From an uncultured Prevotellaceae bacterium (GTDB taxonomy: Bacteria > Bacteroidota > Bacteroidia > Bacteroidales > Bacteroidaceae): 59,143 nt of DNA. The notes beneath the pieces are model-generated. The model was not told the DNA's origin and did not search any database. It worked only from the letters and a program-made list of their open reading frames with translations. Shown in pieces: positions 16,409 through 26,223 of this stretch. The translations under genes were made by a program, and so were the position numbers. The stretch's first letter is position 1; every line of letters starts with the position of its first letter. The stretch is taken from NCBI GenBank assembly GCA_902774815.1, contig CACYJV010000021.1, forward strand, positions 1 through 59,143. The letters run 5' to 3'.

Positions 16409-16440
16409 ATAACCCTTCGTTTTTATGAGGATTTAAGACT

Positions 16441-18903
16441 TTAGAACGGATAGCCAATGGCAAAGTGCAGCGTCTGGTGGCGGCTGAACTTGTCAATGTT
16501 GTAGAATCCGCTCTTGGATGTCTCGTAGGGAACATGCAGGCCGACACCCCAGTCGATGCGAAGAATGAGGAAGTCGAGGTCGTAGCGCAGTCCCACGCCA
16601 GTACCCAAGGCCATCTCCTTGAAGAACTCACCAAAACGGAAACGGCAGTTGACATCGGCGACACCAAGCACCTCATTGTTCACGTCGAAATCCTTGAATC
16701 GCCACACGTTGCCGGCATCGAGGAACACGGCTCCATGCAAATTGCCGAAGAGTCGCTGCCGATACTCCAGATTGGCTTGGAACTTGATGTCGCCATTCTG
16801 CATGACGTAAGAGAATTGCCGGCTCTCCTGATGGTCACCAGGAAAGCGACCAGGACCAATGCTACGCAGGGGAAACGCCCTGATGCTATTGGCACCACCC
16901 ACGTAGAAACGCTCGCTGAAAGGCATTTCGGTGCTATTGCCGAAGCTATAGCCCACACCTGCACTCAGATGACCCACAAGTTGCGAATGAGCCGACATCT
17001 GCCAATTTTTCGTAAAATCGGTCTCAACCTTCACAAACTGCGCATAGGGGTTCTTGAACATCTGCTTGTTCTTCTCGTTCCACTTGCGCCCGGCAATGAG
17101 ATAGCCCAGCGAGGTCAGGTTAGCCGATTCAGAAAACGTGATCTCCCAGCGTATTGGATGAAGCTTGTCGGCAGGACTTGCATAGATGTAGGTGTAGCGC
17201 ATTTGTGGAATGAAGTAGTCGCCCATGGTAGCAATGAGATACGGGTTCTGACTAACGATACTATCAAACTTCTCCGTTCGCGTGTTCATGTACTGATACT
17301 TCAGAGTCAGCGGTGAGAACTCATGACGACTGGTGGCCGACGATTGCCAACGATAGGTCCATTCGCCCGAGACAACGTGCATCTTGTAGTAGCCGGGACG
17401 ACGCACGATGTCACTCGACACCTTGGCCAAAGTAGTGGATGCACGACGCCAATAGCGTGGACGCAGTTGTCTGCCCTGTTCGCGTGCCTTCTCCATGCGC
17501 CTTCGTATTTGGTTGCTACCCATGAAGGGCGCCACCAATCGTGGAAACTCCAACGATGCGTCGGCACCATATTCGTACGTGCTCATGTCGCGGCCCGATG
17601 AACGCGTCTGCCACTCGTAGGAACCATGCAGGTTGATGTCGAGTTTCTCGCCTCCTCGGAAGGCATTGCGTTTGGTAAAACCGATCTTCAGTTCCGGGCC
17701 CATACGGCCAATGGTGCGTTCATTAAAGTTGGTCTCCAGATATACATCGTACGGGCGCTCAAATACGGCATTTACGGTGAGGTCAAGCGTGTCACGGGCA
17801 GAAGGAATGGGCGAAAGCGAGAGGAACGTCGAGGTGGTATCGCGTGGCACGAACTGGAAGTCGGTCATTGCGAAAAGCCCCGTCGCGTTGAGGGCGCTCA
17901 TCGTCTGTAGATAATTATCGTAGCTATAAGGCTGGCGTGAACGAAGGCGCATGGCACCCATAATGACACGCGGACGAACAGGAACGTGCCGGCCACTGTA
18001 GTTGATTGTGAAAGACCGGCGACGAATACTGTCGGTCAGCTGCTGCATATAGGTCTTCTGCAAATTGACGGTGATGTTCCCGATGTAATAGCGACGGCGA
18101 GCCTCGTCAGGAATACCATCGGCCAGCTGAAGGCGCAACTGTGCCTTACCAGGCACGCTTACCGTGTCAGCCAGATAGCTGGCATAGGCCGACTGATAGT
18201 AATAGTAGCCATTGTTGCGGAAAAGGGCCGTGATGCGTTCACGTTCAGCATCAAGTGCAGCAGCAGTGAAGGGGTCGCCCGTATGAATTTTAGCTTCGCT
18301 GGCGGTTGCCGCAAAGAGGCTGTCGGCAAGATAAGGGAAGCCCAGATAGCTGATGCTATCAATGTAGAGCAAAGGGCCAAAACTGACATTATAACCTATC
18401 TTTGCCGTCTTAGGATTGCGTTGCTGGACAATTTCATAGCCGACTTGCCCGTTGAAATAACCATGATTGCGCAACACCGATTGAGCCACCTGCGCACGCA
18501 ACTCTGGGTTAACCCAGCTCATGAGGACAGGCTTCTTGCCAAACGACTCCGTGAGCCACTTTGACATCTTATTATCCCTGGCGGAGAAGGCATTCCATAT
18601 CCACAAGCCATAAGGGAACGGCGTGCGATGGTAGCTGCTGCCAAAGAGTGCACCGTTAGGGGCAGTGGCCAATGCTGCCTCCACCTCCTCCTGCGTGGCA
18701 ACGAAGTTGTCGTTCTTCTCGTAGTCGTCGTAGATAATCTTCGTCAGACCTGTGAAGAGCTGGTCGCCCTCAGGAATGTTCTTCGTTGTAGAACACGAGG
18801 CCAATAAGACCACGAGCAACCATGCCGGAAGAAGTCTTCCGACACGGCGACGCATATCTTCAGCGCGTGCTATGATGGGATATGTATATGCTTTTGCTTT
18901 CAT
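16441..18903 (-). CDS. tamL: TamL-like Omp85 outer-membrane lipoprotein
   Basis: The product is 820 residues. The N-terminus RRRVGRLLPAWLLVVLLASC is a lipoprotein signal, with M17 (18855) as an equally good start. About three POTRA-like regions follow (GDQLFTGLTKIIYDD..., PKTAKIGYNVSFGPLLYIDSI..., YYIGNITVNLQKTY). The C-terminal half is a 16-strand Omp85 barrel ending in a terminal Phe (HFAIGYPF) and containing GGANSIRAFPLRSIGPGRFPG, the lid-lock (R-GF/Y-like) region. Bacteroidota replace TamA by the lipidated TamL, which works with TamB. The tamB gene ends 9 bases upstream, supporting a TamB-TamL unit for outer-membrane protein or lipid transport. Confidence 0.88.
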   Translation of the reverse strand: MKAKAYTYPIIARAEDMRRRVGRLLPAWLLVVLLASCSTTKNIPEGDQLFTGLTKIIYDDYEKNDNFVATQEEVEAALATAPNGALFGSSYHRTPFPYGLWIWNAFSARDNKMSKWLTESFGKKPVLMSWVNPELRAQVAQSVLRNHGYFNGQVGYEIVQQRNPKTAKIGYNVSFGPLLYIDSISYLGFPYLADSLFAATASEAKIHTGDPFTAAALDAERERITALFRNNGYYYYQSAYASYLADTVSVPGKAQLRLQLADGIPDEARRRYYIGNITVNLQKTYMQQLTDSIRRRSFTINYSGRHVPVRPRVIMGAMRLRSRQPYSYDNYLQTMSALNATGLFAMTDFQFVPRDTTSTFLSLSPIPSARDTLDLTVNAVFERPYDVYLETNFNERTIGRMGPELKIGFTKRNAFRGGEKLDINLHGSYEWQTRSSGRDMSTYEYGADASLEFPRLVAPFMGSNQIRRRMEKAREQGRQLRPRYWRRASTTLAKVSSDIVRRPGYYKMHVVSGEWTYRWQSSATSRHEFSPLTLKYQYMNTRTEKFDSIVSQNPYLIATMGDYFIPQMRYTYIYASPADKLHPIRWEITFSESANLTSLGYLIAGRKWNEKNKQMFKNPYAQFVKVETDFTKNWQMSAHSQLVGHLSAGVGYSFGNSTEMPFSERFYVGGANSIRAFPLRSIGPGRFPGDHQESRQFSYVMQNGDIKFQANLEYRQRLFGNLHGAVFLDAGNVWRFKDFDVNNEVLGVADVNCRFRFGEFFKEMALGTGVGLRYDLDFLILRIDWGVGLHVPYETSKSGFYNIDKFSRHQTLHFAIGYPF

Positions 18904-18912
18904 GCTGCGTTG

Positions 18913-21900
18913 TCATCTTGTTGAAGGAGTGATTTCGGCAGGGACAATCGAATCGGCATTGACAGTGACCTCGGTCGAAACGTCATTCTCGACAGGCGCG
19001 ACGCTCACAGGCCGCACAGAGTCGCGACGAATAGTAGGAACAACCATCGGCGATTTCTCACTCTTTAGATTGAAGATGTCCTTGAAATGCTGCAGCGAAC
19101 GGCGCCAGATGAAGCCGGCACCATACTTCTGCGTGTAGCCATCGAGCCAGTCGTAGACATTGTTTTGATAGAACAGCGTGACGTACTTATTGGCTGTGTC
19201 GTCAAGACGATACTCGAAGGTTACGTTGTCGAAGAACGACTGGTTCTGATTCTCAATCTCGGCTCCCGTTGTGACCTTTCCGCCGACGGCTATCTTCAGT
19301 CGATTGTTCCAGAAGCGCTTTGCAAAGCGGAACGAATAGTTTGTGGCCGAATTGCCCATGGCATCTGTAGTGTTGTCCAAACCAAGGGAGAAGTCGAGCG
19401 TGCGCAAAGCGTTACCTGTAATAGTGTTGATCTCGCTTTGCAGGAACGTGTTCAAAGCGTTGTTCATGGAGAAACCGTTCGTGTCGCCATCGGCCAGGTA
19501 CATGCCTGTGGTCAGCATCGTGACAGCCAACTTGCCACGCTGCTCCAAACTCATGATTTGCAATTCATTGTGCATCTGCATATCCTCAGGTGCGTCGAGC
19601 GTGAACTCAAGTCCCATGTCGCTGAGTGTCTTGGTGATAATGACACCACATTCGAAGTCAACGCTACGCCCTACCCCATTCGAAGCCGATACGGCGGCCT
19701 TCACCCTTTCTGTAGCAGTAATGTTCAGCGTTGGATTCATCGGATCGCCCGTAAACTCGATGTAGCTGCCATCCTTGATGGTGAACGTCTTCAGCGGAAT
19801 GATGGGCAGCGAGTACTTCATCTCGCCATTGGCCAATGTGTAGCGACCCGTCAGGCGCAAATTGTCGTTCGTATTGTAGAGCATGCGCAACGTGCCTCCG
19901 CCCATGAGGTCGATAAAGTTCGTCTTGTCCGTGTTCAAGTAGGCCATGACGTGAGCGCCCTTCGACACGTCGACAGTCATATCCATATTGAAGCCAGTCA
20001 GCTCAGGACGTGTCACGATGGTCTGTGTCGTGTCAGCAAAGTCGGTGAAGCGCACAAGTTCATCAAGCTGGTTGTCGGTGGTCAGCGGCGAGTCGCGCAG
20101 AATGTAAACCAAGTCGGTTGTTCCAAGCACATCGAGCTTGCCACGCATGGTCAAATTCGAGAGCAGACCATTCATGGTTCCATAGAAATTGACATAGGCC
20201 TTACCATATGCCTCAGAACGGGCATTTTCCTTCGAGTCGATAAGCAGGAAGTTCTGAGCCCGCATACGCATGTCGAGCCTCATTCGGTCAAGGTTGGAGA
20301 AGTCAAGATAGCCGTAAGTAGTCAACGGGCTGTCGTTGTTCGCATACATGTTGAAGTTCTCGAACAACAAGCGGCTGTCCTTGATAGTCACGGGGTCGTT
20401 GTCGAAACGCAGGCGAACGCCATACGGCTGACTGATGAGGTAGGCAGAATCGAGGTACACCTCGCCATCGACATCAGGCGTCGAAAGCGGTCCACGCATA
20501 GTAAGCGTTCCCTCGCCGTAACCCTCGAGACCGATGATGTGATCTGGAATGAATCCATTGACAAGCGAAAGTGGCAGACGGTTCAGGCCGAGCTGGGCAT
20601 CGAGATAACCTTTGCCTTCCGACTGATAGGTACCGCTGACGGTAGCCACTTCCTCGCCGTTGCGTGAGAGGATGCCATCGACATAGTGCGAGCCGTCGGA
20701 CTTCGGCATATAGACAAACTCCGTTCCGATGTCGCCCATGGGCCACCGTTCGTAAGCCATGTCCTTCACGTCGAGATTGGTCGAGACACTCACTTCCTTA
20801 TCGGTCTGAATGACGTGGAAGTCGCCACTCATCATACCCGACACGTCGGGGGTATAAGGAATGACCGAGAGCACGCGTTCCAAATCGAAATGGTGCAGCG
20901 AGGCTGTGATGTCCTGCAGGGCATCGGTATTTTCATCGTTGGTATAGATCTGAACACCCGTTCCATCGTCAGCACGCAGGGACACGTCGGCCGACACACG
21001 GCGATCACGCCCGAGGAACACGTAATTGTCGTCGTTGACGTGGAAGGTCTTGTAACCGAGAATAGGATCCTTACCATAGCTACGGAACATGAAGCCATCG
21101 TCCTGCATCGTTGCGGCAAGGCCAAGTCGCACTCCCAGCTCACCTTTGTCGTCATAGAGGCGCGTACCAAAAATAGTACCACGGTCCTGAACGATACCAT
21201 CGATCAAGGCGTTAAAGGTATATTGCGGATTATCCTTGTTGTTGCGTATCTGCGCCTGATAGGTTGTGCGTTGGGCATCGGAGACAATTCCGAAATTGAT
21301 CGTGTCGAGCAAGATGCTGTCGACCATCAGCGATTCCAGATGCAGATTACCATTCAAACCTGTCTGGGGCGAAGAGGTCAGATGGCAATTCAGCGAATGC
21401 ATGTCGTAGCCATAGCGTTGCATCATCTCAACGAAGAAATTCTCTCGGCCGCTGGTCAGCGCGATGCGTGCCGATGGCAGATTCTCGCGAAGCCGAGCCT
21501 GATCGATGACGCGCTCGTCGTATTGGCGCGCTACTTCATCGGCCAACTGCGTGCCTACCTTAAGCAACTTCTCGTAGCCTTCATCGGCATCCATACTCAA
21601 GTGGAAGTCACCACAATCGACGACAGCATGCGTCGTGTCACGCCGCGTGAGCAGGTCTACCCACATATCGTCAGGACGGTATATCTCCGTATGCTTGTGG
21701 CCCGTTGAATCGGTAACCGCCATAATCAAAGTCAAATCGCCAAGTGAGCCCTGCACCTTGTGCGACTGCTTCAGGTCGCTGTCGATGTCGAGGTGAGCGC
21801 AGCCGCTTACCATCATGTCGTCGTCGACTAATCCCAGACGACGAAGGTCGGCGTGATTCAAGTCTGTCACGAGCGTTCCACGCAGACGGTTGGTGCTCAT

Positions 21901-23760
21901 CAGGGCATCAAGAGACGCCGTACCACGAATAAGGTTGTTCTGGCTATTGATATTGGCATGCGCACGCCCATTGGCAATCGTGGCATTGGCCTTCATGCCA
22001 GCCAGACTATAGCCGCCATAGTTGAACTGTCGGATGTCGGCCTTGGCCTGCAGGCGTGTTTTTGGCGACATGATATCGGTGCCCTGGCCCTTCACGTCGA
22101 TGGTACCCGTGAGGGGCGAGAGTCCGTAGTTTGGCAGGAACTGTTGCAATGGCAGGTTGTTGGCTTTGAGGTGGGCATCGTAAGCCATTCGGTTTGCATC
22201 GAACTTCACGTCGCCTGCAAGTGTGCCACGTGCCGACTTCGAAGAAGGCGTTGAAGCGCGGAAGGTGGCATCGTACTGCTGGCCATTGATCTTTGCATGT
22301 CCTGCAACAGCCAAACCACGGGGAATGCGAACGTCGCGACGAATGTCCTGAGGCATCAACTCGCGCACAAAGTCGAGATTGTCGCCACGCGCATCGAAAT
22401 CGACATCAGCCTTCAACCGTTCAGGGTTGTCGAGATTCTGCATCGTTCCTGAGGCTTTTGCCTTAAAGGCCGTAGGCAGCTGCAGGTTCAGGTCGGTAAA
22501 GCTAAGATTCTTCATGTTGCCACGCACCACTCCATCAATCTTCAACTGCTGGTTAGGCCACTTTTGGCGGAAACCTGCAGGCATGGAACCCATGAAGCGC
22601 ATGAGGTCCTGCTTGCCCAGCGAAGCGTGGATGGTGCCCTTGAACGTTCCTGGATTCAGGTCGGAGAAGGAGTCGAGGCTCATATCGAGATCGGTCTCGA
22701 AGGATGACTCCGAGGTCACTACCTTGCCATTCTTCAACTTCAGCCGGCCAGACGTACCTTTTGCCTCGTCGCCTGCATACATGGACAACTGCCCGCTGAC
22801 ATTGCGCACGTCAAGTCCACTCTGTTCCTTGAAGGCTAACTTCTTGAGGTTGGCTGCCAACTGGGGCTTGTCGATAGGGGCATTAGAATCGTAGCTGATG
22901 TCGTCGGCTTTCAACGAGACGTTTTTGAGGTCAAGATGATTGGTATCGAGTTCATTACTCGCTTTCTTTTTCTTTGGTTTAGGACCCACATCGTAAGCCA
23001 GATCGCTCTTGTCGATGTCAACAGAGCCTACCTTGTAGGTGCCATTCTTCAAGTCGAAAGCGCCATTGCTGATGGTCGCATCGCCAAGATGCGCGGTCAC
23101 GTGGGTATCAGGTCCCTTCTTACCCGTCTTCTCGTCGATGCTTCCAGGCATCGTCAGACGCACGTCGGAGTTATCTATCTTAGCTTTCTCGGCAAAGATG
23201 CGCCATGGCGTGTCGCTTTCCGTGGTGTCTTCGGGCACACTATCAGCCAGAACAATGTCGAGGTCAGCATCTTTCAGGAGCACGTCGCTCAAACGGACAT
23301 CGCTCAAGTCAGGATTTTCATCGGAATTGAGCAAGATGTCGGAATTGGTCACGCGCAATTTGCCGATATCGCCTTTCACATGGGCAGCTTTAATGAAGTC
23401 TGCGGTGTTCACGTGGGCATTCTCGAATGTCAGTTCATCGACAACCACCTGCTTCTTCAGCAATGGCTTCAGCTGAACATCGGCAACGACGCTCCCGATG
23501 CGCGCAATGGTGTCGCCAGGCGCACCGCTTACACTATCGCGTTGCACCACGCTGACGTCGTTCAACGACAAATCGAGGGGAAACTTCAGGCTGACACTGC
23601 CAACGCTGATGTCCATGCCCGTTTTCTCTGATGCATAGGCAGACGCCTGCTTCACCGCCCAACGCTGGAAAGGCGGGAAGTAGAGCAAACCTGCTACCGA
23701 GGCAACAAGTACGACGGGAACGAGAATGGCCGCTCCCATCCACTTCATGAACTTCTTCAT
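18913..23760 (-). CDS. tamB: Translocation and assembly module protein TamB
   Basis: The product is 1615 residues. A single N-terminal membrane anchor (WMGAAILVPVVLVASVAGLLY) is followed by a very long periplasmic beta-rich region of AsmA/TamB type (DISVGSVSLKFPLDLSLNDVSV). The C-terminal DUF490/TamB domain covers roughly residues 1150-1560 (IGLEGYGEGTLTMRGPLSTPDVDGEVYLDSAYL, then SLPIIPLKTFTIKDGSYIEFTGDPMNPTLNITATERV). TamB forms a hydrophobic groove bridging inner and outer membranes and is linked to phospholipid transport and outer-membrane protein assembly. The gene sits directly upstream of tamL. A -7 box TACCTTTG lies at 23798-23791 without an obvious -33 partner. Confidence 0.9.
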   Translation of the reverse strand: MKKFMKWMGAAILVPVVLVASVAGLLYFPPFQRWAVKQASAYASEKTGMDISVGSVSLKFPLDLSLNDVSVVQRDSVSGAPGDTIARIGSVVADVQLKPLLKKQVVVDELTFENAHVNTADFIKAAHVKGDIGKLRVTNSDILLNSDENPDLSDVRLSDVLLKDADLDIVLADSVPEDTTESDTPWRIFAEKAKIDNSDVRLTMPGSIDEKTGKKGPDTHVTAHLGDATISNGAFDLKNGTYKVGSVDIDKSDLAYDVGPKPKKKKASNELDTNHLDLKNVSLKADDISYDSNAPIDKPQLAANLKKLAFKEQSGLDVRNVSGQLSMYAGDEAKGTSGRLKLKNGKVVTSESSFETDLDMSLDSFSDLNPGTFKGTIHASLGKQDLMRFMGSMPAGFRQKWPNQQLKIDGVVRGNMKNLSFTDLNLQLPTAFKAKASGTMQNLDNPERLKADVDFDARGDNLDFVRELMPQDIRRDVRIPRGLAVAGHAKINGQQYDATFRASTPSSKSARGTLAGDVKFDANRMAYDAHLKANNLPLQQFLPNYGLSPLTGTIDVKGQGTDIMSPKTRLQAKADIRQFNYGGYSLAGMKANATIANGRAHANINSQNNLIRGTASLDALMSTNRLRGTLVTDLNHADLRRLGLVDDDMMVSGCAHLDIDSDLKQSHKVQGSLGDLTLIMAVTDSTGHKHTEIYRPDDMWVDLLTRRDTTHAVVDCGDFHLSMDADEGYEKLLKVGTQLADEVARQYDERVIDQARLRENLPSARIALTSGRENFFVEMMQRYGYDMHSLNCHLTSSPQTGLNGNLHLESLMVDSILLDTINFGIVSDAQRTTYQAQIRNNKDNPQYTFNALIDGIVQDRGTIFGTRLYDDKGELGVRLGLAATMQDDGFMFRSYGKDPILGYKTFHVNDDNYVFLGRDRRVSADVSLRADDGTGVQIYTNDENTDALQDITASLHHFDLERVLSVIPYTPDVSGMMSGDFHVIQTDKEVSVSTNLDVKDMAYERWPMGDIGTEFVYMPKSDGSHYVDGILSRNGEEVATVSGTYQSEGKGYLDAQLGLNRLPLSLVNGFIPDHIIGLEGYGEGTLTMRGPLSTPDVDGEVYLDSAYLISQPYGVRLRFDNDPVTIKDSRLLFENFNMYANNDSPLTTYGYLDFSNLDRMRLDMRMRAQNFLLIDSKENARSEAYGKAYVNFYGTMNGLLSNLTMRGKLDVLGTTDLVYILRDSPLTTDNQLDELVRFTDFADTTQTIVTRPELTGFNMDMTVDVSKGAHVMAYLNTDKTNFIDLMGGGTLRMLYNTNDNLRLTGRYTLANGEMKYSLPIIPLKTFTIKDGSYIEFTGDPMNPTLNITATERVKAAVSASNGVGRSVDFECGVIITKTLSDMGLEFTLDAPEDMQMHNELQIMSLEQRGKLAVTMLTTGMYLADGDTNGFSMNNALNTFLQSEINTITGNALRTLDFSLGLDNTTDAMGNSATNYSFRFAKRFWNNRLKIAVGGKVTTGAEIENQNQSFFDNVTFEYRLDDTANKYVTLFYQNNVYDWLDGYTQKYGAGFIWRRSLQHFKDIFNLKSEKSPMVVPTIRRDSVRPVSVAPVENDVSTEVTVNADSIVPAEITPSTR

Positions 23761-23790
23761 ACTTCGGCTACATCAAAGCTATTCTGCCCA

Positions 23791-23798
23791 CAAAGGTA
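23791..23798 (-). promoter_or_regulatory. Candidate -7 box of tamB-tamL
   Basis: TACCTTTG on the minus strand lies 31 bases before the tamB ATG. No TTTG is found 19-21 bases upstream, so support is partial. Confidence 0.45.
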
Positions 23799-23885
23799 CA
23801 AAAAAATGGCGAACAACATTCGTTTTTACCAAGAAAATGCAGATAAAATTAAAGAACGCGTGCGCATAGAGCTAAGTCATAAAGA

Positions 23886-23925
23886 GAAAAGCCTCCTCGT
23901 TTTGTCATAACGAGAAGGCTTTCCA
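23886..23925 (-). terminator. Intrinsic terminator after the rluA-type gene
   Basis: On the minus strand AAAGCCTTCTCGTT and AACGAGGAGGCTTTT form an imperfect stem around the stop codon, followed by TCTCTTT. It separates the tetR-fabG operon from tamB. Confidence 0.7.
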
Positions 23926-24573
23926 CAGCGGGTCGTCGGGCAATGGAGCCTCGACGACAATGGTCTGTTTGGATACGGGGTGGACAAACTCAACACGACG
24001 CGAGAGCAACGAGATACTGCCATCAGGATTGGAACGGCGCGCACCATACTTCAGGTCGCCCTTGATGGGACATCCCATGGCAGCAAGCTGGCATCGGATT
24101 TGATGGTGACGACCTGTCAACAGGTTGACCTCCAAGAGGTTGTAACGTTCCGACTGACCAATTACTTTATACTTCAAGATGGCACGCTTCGACCCTGGTT
24201 TCTCATGGTCGGAGGCATAGCTCTTGTTCTGTTGTTCGTTGCGCGTCAGCCAATGTTCGAGCGTTCCCTCAGGCTCAGCGGGCATGTTCTGGGTAATTGC
24301 CCAATAGGTCTTGTGTACCTCGCCCTGAGCAAACATCCTGTTCAAGCGTTCCAACGCCTTGGATGTACGGGCGAAGACCACCAATCCACTGACGGGGCGG
24401 TCAAGCCGATGGACAACGCCAAGGAACACGGCACCAGGCTTCGCGTATTTTTCCTTGATGTATTGTTTCACCATCTCAGAGAGAGGCACGTCGCCGGTCT
24501 TGTCGCCCTGCACGATCTCGCCACTCTCCTTCGAGACGATGATAATGTGATTGTCCTCGTAGACTACTCGCAT
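23905..24573 (-). CDS. RluA-family pseudouridine synthase
   Basis: The product is 222 residues from the ATG at 24573 (MRVVYEDNHIIIVSK); the longer frame overlaps fabG and is spurious. Signatures are GVVHRLDRPVSGLVVFARTSKAL (with the catalytic Asp in HRLDR), EVHKTYWAI, and the RNA-binding LLTGRHHQIRCQLAAMG and GDLKYGA blocks. It lacks an S4 domain and is a compact single-domain enzyme that isomerises uridine to pseudouridine in rRNA or tRNA; the target is not deducible. It follows fabG by eight bases in one transcription unit. Confidence 0.87.
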   Translation of the reverse strand: MRVVYEDNHIIIVSKESGEIVQGDKTGDVPLSEMVKQYIKEKYAKPGAVFLGVVHRLDRPVSGLVVFARTSKALERLNRMFAQGEVHKTYWAITQNMPAEPEGTLEHWLTRNEQQNKSYASDHEKPGSKRAILKYKVIGQSERYNLLEVNLLTGRHHQIRCQLAAMGCPIKGDLKYGARRSNPDGSISLLSRRVEFVHPVSKQTIVVEAPLPDDPLWKAFSL

Positions 24574-24581
24574 ACCCCACT

Positions 24582-25319
24582 TTACATGTTCATGCCGCCA
24601 TCGACCTGGATGACCTGACCACTGACATACGACGAGAGGTCGCTGGCCAGATAGACAGCCGTGTTGGCGATGTCGTCGACGGTGCCGCCACGACGCAGAG
24701 GTATCTTCTGGCACCACTCCTTGCGCACGTCCTCAGGAAGGGCCTGTGTCATAGCGGTGTCGATGAAGCCAGGAGCAATGGCATTGGCACGAATGCCCTT
24801 CGGACCCATCTCCTGTGCGATGGACTTGGCAAGTGCAATGAGGCCTGCCTTCGAAGCAGCGTAGTTGGCCTGACCTGCATTGCCATGAACGCCCACGACA
24901 GATGCCATGTTGATGATGCTGCCGCCACGCTGGCGCATCATGATGGGCACACAGGCATGGATGAAGTTGAAGGCCGACTTCAGGTTGACGGCGATAACGG
25001 CATCCCACTGCTGCTCGCTCATGCGCAGCATCAGTCCGTCCTTGGTGATACCGGCGTTGTTGACGAGGATGTCGATGCTGCCGAATTCTTCCTTCACCTG
25101 CTTCACCACTTCCTCTGTCTGAGCGAAGTCGGCAGCGTTGGAAGCATAGCTCTTGGCCTTCACGCCAAGTGCCTCAATCTCAGCCTGAGTCTCCTCGTTC
25201 ACGGCGAGGTCGGTGAATGCAATGTTAGCGCCTTCAGCGGCAAAACGAAGTGCAATGGCCTTGCCAATGCCACGTGCAGCTCCTGTAATCAGAGCTGTCT
25301 TACCTTGTAATAATCCCAT
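24582..25319 (-). CDS. fabG: 3-oxoacyl-[acyl-carrier-protein] reductase
   Basis: The product is 245 residues of the short-chain dehydrogenase family with full FabG character: ITGAARGIGKAIA nucleotide-binding motif (about 11-23), NNAGITKDGLMLRM (about 86), Ser in IINMASVVG (about 138), the YAASK catalytic Tyr-Lys (about 152-156), NAIAPGFIDTAMT and the C-terminal SGQVIQVDGGMNM. It reduces beta-ketoacyl-ACP with NADPH in fatty-acid elongation. It is preceded by a TetR-type regulator gene at 41 bases and followed by the pseudouridine synthase gene. Confidence 0.92.
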   Translation of the reverse strand: MGLLQGKTALITGAARGIGKAIALRFAAEGANIAFTDLAVNEETQAEIEALGVKAKSYASNAADFAQTEEVVKQVKEEFGSIDILVNNAGITKDGLMLRMSEQQWDAVIAVNLKSAFNFIHACVPIMMRQRGGSIINMASVVGVHGNAGQANYAASKAGLIALAKSIAQEMGPKGIRANAIAPGFIDTAMTQALPEDVRKEWCQKIPLRRGGTVDDIANTAVYLASDLSSYVSGQVIQVDGGMNM

Positions 25320-25360
25320 AAATAATATTGTTTTTAATAGTAAAAATCAAATCCTTACTC

Positions 25361-25954
25361 TTACCTCACCACGCGCTTTCCAAGGGCGCCATAGACCACC
25401 TTGGCCACTTGCGGCTTGGTAGCCTCCTCAGTCATGCCGTGAGCAATACGACCATAGATGTAGGGCACCTCAAGTCCTTTGATACAGTAGTGAGTGATGT
25501 CGGCCACGAGGTCGACATTATCAATATCGAACTCGCCGTCGTCCTTGCCTTCGCCATAGACCTTGCGGAAGAGCTTGATCTCCTCGTCGTCGAAATTCTT
25601 GCGCACCTTCTCCACCGTCCAAATGTTGCGGAAGAACTCAGCACGCAGGTTGCCGTTCCTGACCACCGTCTCGCGAATGGAACTCAAGTGGGTGTAGATG
25701 AGTTCGATGATCTTCTCCTGGGGACGGATTTTCTTTGCGGCCACCTCGTCCAACTTGTCGCTCAATCGCTCCAGTTCGGTCTCGATGACGGCATAGTACA
25801 CTTCTTCCTTACTCTTAAAATAGGTGTAGAGCGTACGTCTGCCCTTGCCGGATGCAACGGCGATGTCGTTCATCGTCGTATTGGCCAGCCCGTTCTTCGC
25901 AAACAGCTGACGGGCCACTTCTACCAGTAGTTGTCTCGTCTTCGATATCGACAT
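25361..25954 (-). CDS. TetR/AcrR family transcriptional regulator
   Basis: The product is 197 residues from the ATG at 25954 (MSISKTRQLLVEVARQLF), chosen because the longer frame crosses the promoter. The N-terminal helix-turn-helix (GLANTTMNDIAVASGKGRRTLYTYFKSKEEVYYAVIE, about 18-54) is classic TetR. The helical C-terminal domain should bind a ligand. It is the first gene upstream of fabG, and a GCACAC-N10-GTGTGC palindrome overlaps the start of its transcript. Autoregulation and control of fabG are therefore likely, perhaps in response to a lipid signal as with FabR-like regulators; the ligand is an inference. Confidence 0.88.
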   Translation of the reverse strand: MSISKTRQLLVEVARQLFAKNGLANTTMNDIAVASGKGRRTLYTYFKSKEEVYYAVIETELERLSDKLDEVAAKKIRPQEKIIELIYTHLSSIRETVVRNGNLRAEFFRNIWTVEKVRKNFDDEEIKLFRKVYGEGKDDGEFDIDNVDLVADITHYCIKGLEVPYIYGRIAHGMTEEATKPQVAKVVYGALGKRVVR

Positions 25955-25986
25955 GATGTTGTTCCTTTCTCGTAAAATTGAAAATT

Positions 25987-26008
25987 GCACACCACTGTTA
26001 TAGTGTGC
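25987..26008. promoter_or_regulatory. Candidate TetR operator
   Basis: A perfect inverted repeat GCACAC-N10-GTGTGC touches the first base of the -7 box and covers the predicted transcript start of the tetR-fabG operon. Size and position suit autorepression. Confidence 0.55.
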
Positions 26009-26039
26009 AAAAATAAACTTTTTCTTTCTAACAAGCAAA
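26008..26039 (-). promoter_or_regulatory. Promoter of the tetR-fabG-rluA operon
   Basis: On the minus strand TTTG (26039-26036), 20 bases, TATTTTTG (26015-26008). Confidence 0.82.
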
Positions 26040-26095
26040 TAAATCGGGCAAAAAATGAGAAAAAACACAGTTTTTGAAAAATAATTGCCCCAATA

Positions 26096-26127
26096 TTTGG
26101 CCAATTCGAAAAAAAGTCATACCTTTG
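26096..26127 (+). promoter_or_regulatory. Promoter of the initiator tRNA gene
   Basis: TTTG (26096-26099), 20 bases, TACCTTTG (26120-26127). Transcription should start about 20 bases before the mature tRNA. Confidence 0.88.
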
Positions 26128-26150
26128 CACCCGCTTAGAAGAAATCACAT

Positions 26151-26223
26151 CGCGGAGTGGAGCAGTTGGTAGCTCGCCAGGCTCATAACCTGGAGGTCGC
26201 ATGTTCGAGTCCTGCCTCCGCAA
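26151..26223 (+). tRNA. tRNA-Met (CAT), initiator type
   Basis: The 73-base cloverleaf has acceptor CGCGGAG (26151-26157) against CTCCGCA (26216-26222), D arm with AGCAGTTGGTAGCT, anticodon stem CCAGG/CCTGG with loop CTCATAA (CAT at 26184-26186), and T arm with GTTCGAGTC. The first pair is a C1-A72 mismatch, a hallmark of bacterial initiator tRNA. The anticodon stem has only two G:C pairs next to the loop rather than the canonical three. CCA is not encoded. Confidence 0.92.

Noticed and set aside
19087-20667. 526-codon plus-strand frame opposite tamB
   Set aside because: Antisense shadow created by codon bias; no domain, and the minus-strand TamB frame is fully supported.
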